NCBI GenBank assembly: GCA_001931905.2
Contig: MSJI02000451.1
Span: forward strand, 1-38,467
Direction of reading: 5' to 3'
Length of the DNA stretch: 38,467 bases
From: Cladosporium sp. IMV 00045
Lineage: Eukaryota > Ascomycota > Dothideomycetes > Cladosporiales > Cladosporiaceae
Part shown: in pieces, positions 30,421 to 38,467 of the stretch
How positions within the stretch are numbered: position 1 is the first letter of the stretch
How the letters are laid out: each line of letters starts with the position of its first letter
The notes under the pieces: model-generated
The model's input: the letters and a program-made list of their open reading frames with translations, nothing else
Told to the model about the DNA's origin: nothing
The model's database searches: none
Position numbers and translations under genes: made by a program

Positions 30421-32677
30421 CTACAACTTCGCCTTCTCAGCCGGCATAGTGTTACTCATCATATCCCTGATATCTCCCGCTGCCTCATTGAGGAAGAAAG
30501 CCATGCGCTCGCAGCCGAGGTGCTTGCTGACGATGTTGAACTGGATGCTGTTCTCGTTGATCATGTAGGCGATTCTGCGAAGAAAGAGACATTAGCAACT
30601 GACTCCAACAAAAAGTGAAGGGGGAAAAAATCAAGACTCACCCCCAACCATCATCAACGACCTGCGACCATCCGTAGCCGTTATAATACTCCGAGCTCAA
30701 CTGGGAGGAAGAAATGAACCACGTGCTGGAGTAAGCGTATGCGGGATCCTTGTAGAGTTCGGGCAGCTCCTCGCCGTCCTTGAGGAGTTTCTTCAAACCG
30801 AACAAATGTCTATCGACACCCTTTCCGTCGCTGGCATCAGTAATATACGCAACATGGCCATTGATAGCCTTGAGGAAGAGGTCTCTGCACTCCTGGTCCG
30901 TGCTAAGCGGGTGCTGCATGGCGGCGCAGAAAGCGACGCTCTCCTCGCTCACGGTGCGGCAGGTCTCAGTGCGACCCTCCTGGAAGCGGCGCGTGGCGGC
31001 GGACTCGTAGGTGGGGCGGTTCTTGCCGTAGAATTTGTGGTAGGCGAGCTGGATGATCATCTGCACGTAGGCGTCGGGCGAGCACTTGAACTTCTTCATC
31101 AGGCCCTTGCCGTAACCCTGGTAGGCCTCGACGCGCAGCTCGTGCTGCGACATGAGCTTGACGTGGTTGGTGGCGGCGGTGCCGATGTCGGCCAGGTTCT
31201 CGGTCGAGAGCTGGAATTTGATGGGCGTGGGAGGGGGCAGGTCGGAGCTCACGGCGGGGTTGTCGAAGTCCAGCTTGTTGTTGAAGATGCACATGTTGAC
31301 GTAGTCGTTGAGGCGGTGCGTGGGCGTGCCGTCCATCATGCTGTGCTCGCCGTTGAAACCTGAGGTGCCGTTGTCGTTGACAATGAACTGGAGGGGCTTG
31401 TCGAACCAGCGGTTGCTTCCATCGCCGTGCCAGTACTGCCGAGCGCGCTCGTGGAGGGTGATAGGAGCGGCATCATCAAGGCAGACGGTGAAGGAAGCAG
31501 CCTGGATCTGCTCAAGCGCAGCCTCGTTGGATGGGTTGGTCGCGATGAGACGCTCACGCATCTCGGTCCACGCATCACGGTTCTCCGTGGTCATGACACC
31601 AACGGCAGGGCTCTTCTCCGCAGCCTTGTAGATACGACGGAACTGCTCCTCAAGCTCCGAGGCGTTCAGCTGGCGGCCATTGACCTCGTAAGGAAGCTTG
31701 AAGAAAGAGTTCTTGCGGATAGCAAGAATGTAAGGGTTCTGCTTGTAGTCGTACTTCTTGGGCTCGTCTGCAGGCTTGAGGGGGATACGGCAGCAGTTGA
31801 ACATGTACTCGAAGGAGCTCATGGCGATGGGGAGCTTCTTCATGTACTCGGGCTCGAGGGTGCCATCGTTGACCTGCTTGGCGAAGTCGAGGACGGCGTA
31901 AGAGATGGCGGCGGCGCGCTTGGCCGGGTCCCTTCGCTTCCTGTCGTCTCTGTGGCTGTAGAAGTAGGAGACGTACGGGACGATGGGATCACGGTAAGCC
32001 AGGTATGCGGCCTGATTCCACCATTCTGAGAGCCAGTTCTTGATCTGAGGCTCGTCTGCTCTTGCCCGCAGTCTCTTCTGCAGTTCTCCGCCGAGGCCGT
32101 TGGGGGAGATGAAGTCGTCTACGGCCTTCTTGGTGCGCTGGTATTCGGATTCGTTGACGAGGGCGCGGACGGACTTGAGGTATCGCTTTGCGGTTTCTTC
32201 GAGAGTGGGTACGGGCAATTGAGGGAGGGAGTCCTCGAATCTGAGCATGGGACCCTTGGTGTTGTCCTCCTTGTAGCCTGGGTGATTGATCAGTCTTGGG
32301 GAGTCCCGGGAGTGACGGCTTGACATGTGAAGGAGAGACTCACCAGCAGGCAGACTGCTCTGCTTCCTCTTCTGTTGCTGAGCCATGATCGCCGCCGTCT
32401 AAAGATTCCTGCGTGTCAGCGGGCTTGAAAGTTGCCAGATCGAAAGGTGATGCAGGTATGGAGAGGAAAGGAAGGCAAACAGATCTAGCAAGACATGAAG
32501 GGAAAGAAACGAAACGATCGAAATAGAGAACAAGAGAAAAAGTAGACCTACACCCTTCGCAGGCCTAACAAAAGATCCTCGGCAGCCGGCAAGAGGGCGC
32601 GTGAGTTGCGAAGCAGCTGGTGATGATGCAGTGGTGAGTTGTAGTAGCGCTCGGTTGCGCGCAGCCACGCCGAACAT
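30421..32677 (-). CDS. CAT2: carnitine O-acetyltransferase, dual mitochondrial/peroxisomal
   Basis: Transfers acetyl groups between CoA and carnitine so that acetyl units can cross organelle membranes. Four exons: 32677-32552, 32398-32344, 32277-30642 and 30574-30421 (introns 153, 66 and 67 bp; donors GTAGGT, GTGAGT, GTGAGT), giving 656 aa. Exon 1 encodes a basic, Ala/Ser/Leu presequence (MFGVAARNRALLQL, no acidic residues). The acyltransferase body runs from GYKEDNTKGPMLRFEDSLP to the C-terminus, with the catalytic histidine in NGEHSMMDGTPTHRLNDYV. The protein ends in AEKAKL, a type 1 peroxisomal signal. A second in-frame ATG in exon 2 (MAQQQKRK, 32386) would yield a form without the presequence. 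The yeast homologue uses alternative starts to reach both organelles, and the layout here suggests the same. The first intron is unusually long for this window. Confidence 0.94.
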
Positions 32678-33722
32678 GCCTGGAAGGAAAAGGGAATGGA
32701 GTTTGAAGTCGCTAGAGTGAGAAAGTGTATGGATGTATCGAGGGAGAAGAGCAGGTTTGTTTAATAAGGAAACATGAAAAGTTCTCGTGTCCTTTCTTCC
32801 AGAGCCGCACGCGTTGGCAATGGCCGCAGCAGCAGGGCAAGTCGCAGGTGGTAGGTACCTCTCTCTAAATGACAGCAGACCGAACAGCCCCGTTCAACCG
32901 AGGCTCATCACCTTTCTCGGCTAGACGTCACTTGTCTGGGCTACCGTGCTCTGACCCTTTGCCTGTCCATGCGCACACTTTTCCATGCCCAGCCCTTCCG
33001 GCCGATATGGAGAAACTCTGGGGGAGAGGAAGTTGAAAGGAAGCTTGCGAAAGGTACGAGGGAGGGAGATTGTTCGGAGGTCTTGATTGATTGATTGTTT
33101 TCTTGGTCTGGCATCAAGGTATCAAGGTATCGTCCCGTCGATCATGGCACGTAGTATCTCAGAGTGTTCTTCTTCAGCAAAGGCAGTACTAGTATATCGT
33201 CTTCCTTCACCAACGAACAGTAAATATACGCCCGTGTTCCTCACCTTCTTCACCAAGCTGAACAGCCATCACCCCAAAAGAATCCCACGGAAATCACGTG
33301 CAACCCCTCCGGCTTTTCCTGCGAGCGGGTCTCCATCTCCCACCAGCACATCCGGTCACGTGGCGGGTCGGCGTTGTTGCATTCCCTTCAAAAATATATA
33401 CCTATTTACCGGTGAGCCTCGGCGATTTCTGTGCCCTCTTAGCCGGACCGAGCGCCGGCAAATTGAAGAATAAAATCATCCCACCGCGTGACACGCTACA
33501 GAAACGTGATCAGATGATTAAATGCACACGTCACGCCGCAATAAGACCGAGAAACATGAATCTGTCATGCACACAAACGAAGAAGAGAGAAAACACCTTC
33601 AAAATGGGTAATTTTACATGTGACTACAGACAGTGTTTTCTACTACTGTATTCGTGACCTCCCCTCCCCTCTTCCTCGACTCATGCAATCATGCGTGTAA
33701 ATGCCAATCAGACATTCCCCAT
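32678..33722. other. intergenic: CAT2 promoter and MDH 3' region
   Basis: Both neighbours are on the minus strand. The stretch near 33390-33660 is AT-rich and probably includes the malate dehydrogenase 3' UTR and poly(A) site. No gene is recognised. Confidence 0.45.
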
Positions 33723-35010
33723 TTAAGGGTTCTCGGCGACGAACTTCTCGCCCTTGGCGATGTTGCCCTTGAGCTGACCGACGGCGACGTCGAGGAGGCC
33801 CTGCTCGTACTCGGTGACCTGGCCGACGGGGTGAATCTTCTCGACGCCCTCGGGGCCGAGCTCGACGTTGGAGGAGAAGTAGGTGACGCCCTGGTCCTTG
33901 TAGAGGGGAGACTCGACGAAGGAAGGCTCGATGACGCCCTTCTGGCCCTGGGCGGCCTTGAGGAGGGACTCGGCGAAGCGGGCACCGGCCATGGCCATGG
34001 ACAAGGTGGCGGAACCGGCGCCGCCCTTGGCCTGGACGACCTCGTCGCCGCCGAACTGAACGCGCTTGACGTAGTCGGCGAGGGTCTGGCCCTCGAGGTT
34101 GTAGCCGCTCTGGCTGAGGAGGGGGACGATGGTCTCGCCGGAGTGACCGCCGACGACGACGATGTTCTCGTTGGCGGGGTCAGTGCCCTTGTGCTGGGAG
34201 ATGAAGCGGGAGGCGCGGACGACGTCGAGGGTGGTGACACCGAACAGGCGCTTGGGGTTGTAGACACCGGCCTTCTTGAGAACCTCGGCGGTGATGGGGA
34301 CGGTGCTGTTGACCGGGTTGGAGATGATGAGGATGTTGGCGTTGGGGCAGTGCTGGGCGACAGCCTTGGAAAGGTCGCGGACGATGGAGGCGTTGGTGTT
34401 GAAGAGGTCTTGTGAGGTGACCGTCAGCCCGTCATCTTTGATCGACTGCGATCCGATCCGAATCGCTTGCACATCTCATTTCACATACCGTCACGGGTCA
34501 TGCCAGGCTTGCGGGGGACACCAGCGGGAATGAGGACGATCTCAGCGCCCTTGAGGGCGGCCTCGATGCCGCCGCTCACATCAGGCTCGTAGCCGGTGAC
34601 CTGTCGCATTCGTTATCAGCTGCCGTAGTTCCATCGATGCGCCGCGCAGGCTCGGGGGTATAACATACGACGCTCTTGGTGTTGACGTGGCCGACATCAG
34701 CAGCAACGCCGGGGGCGCCCTTGATGTCGAAGAGGGAGAGCTCGGTGACGCGAGGGTTGAGCTTGAGGAGGAGAGACAGAGGCTGGCCGATTCCGCCGCC
34801 GGCACCGAGGACGGCAACCTTGGAGAGCTGTGGGAGGGGAGGATGTCAGCGAAAGCGCTCGCGGGTGTCGCAATGGTCAAGTACTCGGAAGACGATGGAT
34901 GATCAGATTGGTTGGGGATTGAGTTCACTCACGTTGGCGGTGGAGGCGGAGAAGGCGCGACGCTGGGCGGCGCCGAAGACGGACTGGGTGACCTGGCGGG
35001 CGGCGAACAT
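33723..35010 (-). CDS. MDH1: malate dehydrogenase, mitochondrial
   Basis: NAD-dependent interconversion of malate and oxaloacetate in the matrix. Four exons: 35010-34933, 34827-34669, 34600-34489 and 34408-33723, with introns of 105, 68 and 80 bp (donors GTGAGT, GTATGT, GTATGT). The product is 344 aa, normal for the family. Exon 1 is a presequence ([20 protein letters not shown], then SASTAN). Then come [20 protein letters not shown] (NAD site), [15 protein letters not shown] (substrate arginines), [11 protein letters not shown], and the catalytic His in [16 protein letters not shown]. The C-terminus, KFVAENP, lacks a PTS1, and the presequence makes this the mitochondrial rather than the glyoxysomal isoform. 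Strong codon bias produces long open shadows on the opposite strand. Confidence 0.96.
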
Positions 35011-36125
35011 GATTGATATGTCCTGTGTGTGTATGTGGGGAGGATGAGAAGGTTGAGGTGTGGTTGTTGTTGATGATGGAGTCGGAGGAGAGAGGTGATG
35101 GGAAAGCTAGCTAGCCAGTGCTGCGGAGGTGGTCGGCCGGAGCAAAAGTTGTCGCGCTTGTTGGTGAGCGGTTGCGGAGGGCCAACCACACCTTTACCCG
35201 TACGGCTAGCACGAGGCATCTTCACCTCGTTGTACGCGCTCGGACTACCGGCTGGCTCGTTGCTTGCCTGCCTCTTCTATGGCCTGATGCGCTGGAGGTG
35301 TCCATGCCGGCATGGAGACGTCGTCTTGCGTATCAGTCGTTTGGATGCGCATGCTACACCATCAGGCTTGAATCACGTCCAGATGGGCACCAAAAATCGC
35401 TTCTCATGTAGGAGCAAGAAGCGCGAGTGTCAAAGCCCGCGAAGTTGAACCTGCAGTGTAGTAAATACGTACACTTCAGCTTCGACCTGATCCGATTCGC
35501 GTCAATTTCAGACTTCTCTGCATGATTGTTAGAACGTCCGAGGTCCTGTGGTTTTTACGTGAACTCAACGCAAACGCCGTGGGATGGAGCATTTGACAGC
35601 GATCTAACGGCAATCTGCTACCTCATCTCACACGGAGAAGCACGCATGCAGACGACAAGATACACATCCGTCGACGTCACGAAGGCAACCTCGACAGACG
35701 GCCCACCGGAGACCATGGCCCAAAATTCAAGGAATAAACGACGAGATCAAGCCCCACAGGTAACGAAGCTCCCTAATAGTCTGGTCGCCTGGGTGGCGAA
35801 GGCGGAGGCGGGGTTAATGCAAGATGGATGCAAGTAGCCTTATTCACGTGGCACCCGCTCCAGCAGCGACTCCAGCCGACAAGCAAGATCCCTCGCGATC
35901 CCTCACTACGGAACCTTCTGGGCCTTGCTTTGCAAATGATGTCTGTGTACTGGTGCTCCTGCAACTACATTGTCGAGCACAGGCTCCAGCCGCGGAATCG
36001 ATGTTCCCGACTCGGTAACAGTGACGAACGAGTTGCGGAGACACGTTGGATTATCAGGCCTCCGAAGCAGGCGTTCTCATGCACTCGCATCACGGCTGCA
36101 GCCTGATCGCGACTGTGTAGACACC
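35011..36125. other. intergenic between divergent genes
   Basis: It contains the malate dehydrogenase promoter and that of the kinase-ankyrin gene. Short frames (for example 35526-35837) show no family resemblance. No repeat or RNA gene is seen. Confidence 0.45.
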
Positions 36126-38467
36126 ATGTCTACACGAAGGAGGACCTCCTCGAACAGCCCGGACAGTCTTTTTAGAGAGGCTCGCGACACACTTTACAGG
36201 GCCATCGAGATCGGCGATGCCCGCGACGAGCGAGGAAACCCTTTGCGGGAAGAATACTATCTCAGCGAGTCTCCCGGCGAGGCCTTTCTGAAGCACAAAG
36301 ATCTCGTCAAGCAGTTATACACTGCCTCCATTCTCGCAAATTCGCAGTCTCACGGACATGACGCTCATGCGCGAGACGCCGAGCGGTTCTGGGAGAGTGT
36401 GAAACCTCGTGCACAGCTCCTCGCCATCTTGCTAAACCTCCAATCAGTGAGGTCGGATTCTGCGATATGGACAGACTTTATTCAGATCGAAGATTCTGCC
36501 CGTGGGTCGCTTGCTGGCCTCGACGACAGTCTACTCCCCCTCGACCAAGACGCACTCCGCGCACGGCTAGGCCCATACGACGGCCGCTTGCCGCATCAAT
36601 GTGCGAATCTACGTGACGACTTCGTCTCGAGACAGCTGCTGGTGTGTGCTGTCAGAATCGAGGAGAACGTGCAGAAAGACCGATCTGCGTACTCAGACAA
36701 AGGGAACCACCTGCCGCTGCTGCGGAAAGTCTTGATCGGGAGTGGCTCGTCTGGGAAAGTGTACCGTGTGAAGGTTGCCCGCGGACATTTTCCCGCTTAC
36801 GAGGAGAAAGAGCTTGCGATGAAGCAGTTTCCGGGGGATGTGGCCGGTACGACGTATGCGCGAGAATGGGAGCAATCCAAGAAGCTGCATGGGATTGATC
36901 TGCGCCATGCGTCGGTCTTGACGGCATGCGCAGCGCTCAAACTGGAAGTGGGCGCCCTCCTTTTCTTTCCGCTGGCGAGTTTCAACCTCTGGCAGTATTT
37001 GAACACGGAAAAACCAGAGGGTCCGGAAAATTACGAGGAAAAGCTGTTGTGGTTGCGACAACTGAGCAGGGTCGCCGGCGCGTTCTCTTTCCTCCACAGC
37101 GAAGGCATCCATCATGGCGATGTCAAGTCGGAAAACATCCTAGTAACCAAACATCCAAAGGTACCGCTGGAGCTCAGTATCACGGACTTTGGTATCATGT
37201 CCAGCGACGATCAGCAATTCGCTTCTCACGTCCTCGCAAGCTCAGACAAGACAACACCAGTCCGTCCAGGCTCGCTCGGGGATGACTGTCACAACCGTGC
37301 CCCTGAGTCGGCTGATAGCCAAAGCGCAAGAACTACTAAGAAAGATATCTGGGGCTTTGGTACTGTGCTATCAGAAGTGCTCGCATGGTTCATTCTGGGC
37401 GCCGAGAGTTTGACCAGTTTTGAGCGGAGAAGAGCGCAGGGATTCAAGAATGATCAGTATTTCGAGCTCTGTCTTCGCAAAAGACGATTGCCATGGAAAG
37501 ATGACGCCACGTCGTTCAGGCTTCGGAGAGGCGTTGTCGAATGGTTTGACACACATACGGCCAAACCTCTCGATTTGCACACCCAAGCCCTCCACATTCG
37601 CTTCTGGGGCCTTCTCAAACGAATCCTGGTCTGCGCGGAAGACGAACGTATCGAAGCCGAGGAAATTCGTCAAGAACTTCTCGCTATTACTACCAGTAAG
37701 GACATCGAACCAAATCGCGGTAGACGACATTCGAGCCTCTCTTCGTCCAGGACCAAGTCGATTCCAATTGCGAGCATGAGCCCTGATCATTCTGTCATTT
37801 TGTACGAGAGACTCCTGAAAGCTCACCAAGAAAACGACCATTCCCACAGCACCAACCTTGTGGAAAGCAGCGATCTGGACGTTGCCAGCAAGTGTCTAAA
37901 CTATGCTATCCGGGATCGCAACCTCCCGCTAGTTGGCCAAATTCTCACACGCTTTGAAAGCGGCGCAAACGTGATCCACCGAGCCGTAGAGTCCCAGAAC
38001 ACAGAGTTCCTTGCGCAGATTACGCCCGAAACTAGACAAAGGTATCCTGCCGTGTGTCAGGACATGGATCAGCCAGATAGTTCGGGAGAGTACGCCTTGT
38101 TGAGAGCGATCGAGAGCCCAAGAGACATCGGGGATTTTGCTGATATTCGACTGGCTTTGGTCAAACATCTGCTCAGACTGCATGTTGACGTGAACATCTG
38201 CGACGCCAACGGTGAGACCCCCTTGCACTACGCCTCCAGGCTGGCGGCGCCCTCGATTGTCAAAGCACTGCTAGACGCTGGAGCTAGGGTGAACGAGAAA
38301 GATCACGGAGACGTCACTCCTCTGCATTTGGTCGCATCGGCCGTGAGCTCGGATTACGACCGCGACGCCAAGGCATGTGTACGTGAGTTTCTGGACAACG
38401 ATGCCGATAAGAAAGCAAGAGATAGCGAGGGCAAGTTTCCCTTGGACTACGCGCTTCACGCGAAGAG
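36126..38467 (+). CDS. protein kinase-like protein with C-terminal ankyrin repeats, partial (runs off right edge)
   Basis: From the ATG at 36126 the frame is open for 780 codons to the window end with no intron needed. Residues 15-190 are a helical N-terminal domain without a name I recognise. The kinase domain follows: glycine loop IGSGSSGKVYRV (G205, G207, G210), ATP lysine K233 in LAMKQF, catalytic loop HHGDVKSENIL (D332), TDFGIM (D354), RAPES, and DIWGFGTVLSEVLAW. All core catalytic residues are present, but the loop reads HGD rather than HRD, as in several fungal kinase families outside the classical RD group. A linker rich in Ser and Arg leads to ankyrin repeats (about 690-780: DANGETPLHYASRL, VNEKDHGDVTPLHLVA, EGKFPLDYAL) that continue past the edge. 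Kinase-ankyrin fusions of this type are common and variable in Pezizomycotina and may act in signalling or NLR-like recognition; the substrate is unknown. Confidence 0.85.
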   Translation, partial: MSTRRRTSSNSPDSLFREARDTLYRAIEIGDARDERGNPLREEYYLSESPGEAFLKHKDLVKQLYTASILANSQSHGHDAHARDAERFWESVKPRAQLLAILLNLQSVRSDSAIWTDFIQIEDSARGSLAGLDDSLLPLDQDALRARLGPYDGRLPHQCANLRDDFVSRQLLVCAVRIEENVQKDRSAYSDKGNHLPLLRKVLIGSGSSGKVYRVKVARGHFPAYEEKELAMKQFPGDVAGTTYAREWEQSKKLHGIDLRHASVLTACAALKLEVGALLFFPLASFNLWQYLNTEKPEGPENYEEKLLWLRQLSRVAGAFSFLHSEGIHHGDVKSENILVTKHPKVPLELSITDFGIMSSDDQQFASHVLASSDKTTPVRPGSLGDDCHNRAPESADSQSARTTKKDIWGFGTVLSEVLAWFILGAESLTSFERRRAQGFKNDQYFELCLRKRRLPWKDDATSFRLRRGVVEWFDTHTAKPLDLHTQALHIRFWGLLKRILVCAEDERIEAEEIRQELLAITTSKDIEPNRGRRHSSLSSSRTKSIPIASMSPDHSVILYERLLKAHQENDHSHSTNLVESSDLDVASKCLNYAIRDRNLPLVGQILTRFESGANVIHRAVESQNTEFLAQITPETRQRYPAVCQDMDQPDSSGEYALLRAIESPRDIGDFADIRLALVKHLLRLHVDVNICDANGETPLHYASRLAAPSIVKALLDAGARVNEKDHGDVTPLHLVASAVSSDYDRDAKACVREFLDNDADKKARDSEGKFPLDYALHAK

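Noticed and set aside
30806..32029. Two plus-strand frames of 185 and 200 aa
   Set aside because: Antisense to the carnitine acetyltransferase exon; no independent motif.
33633..34415. 260-aa open frame on the plus strand
   Set aside because: Antisense shadow of malate dehydrogenase.
1..38467. CRISPR arrays, tRNA genes, DNA transposons and LTR elements
   Set aside because: Looked for spaced direct repeats, B-box-like GGTTCGANTCC, terminal inverted repeats and polymerase or transposase motifs; none found. The 99-bp repeats are coding ankyrin units, not CRISPR.

Overview
This window comes from a filamentous ascomycete (Pezizomycotina). Dothideomycetes is my best guess, but that is inference. 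The evidence is: short spliceosomal introns (46-153 bp, GTRAGT-type donors, CTRAY-like branch points, YAG acceptors), a lone dispersed 5S rRNA gene, a class VI chitin synthase, and fungal STAND/NACHT ankyrin genes. All exon models were built by eye from reading frame, splice consensus and family alignment from memory.

Layout. 1-942: 5' part of a small NACHT NTPase (minus), running off the left edge. 1794-2675: dienelactone hydrolase. 3131-4902: mitochondrial 2-methylcitrate dehydratase. 5317-6909: Atg14-type autophagy protein. 7295-8333: four-exon conserved protein of unknown function (plus). 9021-10168: thioredoxin reductase with an in-frame leader that looks mitochondrial but has no ATG. 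11368-11487: 5S rRNA (minus). 11758-12852: NmrA-like Rossmann protein. 14144-14625: diverged, apparently frame-broken QCR8-like gene. 15904-16656: small ankyrin protein (plus). 17304-22085: large NLR-like receptor (helical N-terminus, NACHT, ankyrin array of near-identical 99-bp units interrupted by an assembly gap). 24262-26291: conserved protein whose C-terminal membrane part is out of frame. 26622-29511: class VI chitin synthase. 30421-32677: carnitine acetyltransferase with both mitochondrial and peroxisomal signals. 33723-35010: mitochondrial malate dehydrogenase. 36126-38467: kinase-ankyrin protein running off the right edge.

How the genes relate. One theme is central carbon metabolism: methylcitrate dehydratase (propionyl-CoA disposal), carnitine acetyltransferase (acetyl unit shuttling), malate dehydrogenase and a complex III subunit homologue all concern mitochondria and peroxisomes. 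They are separately transcribed genes, not a cluster. The second theme is signalling and self/non-self recognition: the NACHT gene, the NLR, the small ankyrin gene and the kinase-ankyrin gene. The 12.8-24.3 kb stretch is gene-poor and holds the NLR, the ankyrin gene and the broken QCR8 copy, so it looks like the accessory part of the window.

Most notable: the ankyrin array (adjacent units about 97% identical in DNA), matching the high-internal-conservation repeats of fungal allorecognition NLRs; a micro-exon carrying the NLR Walker A; the QCR8-like copy; and four loci where a single base separates the sequence from an intact family reading frame. Each of those four lies at a short homopolymer, so base-calling error must be excluded before calling them pseudogenes.
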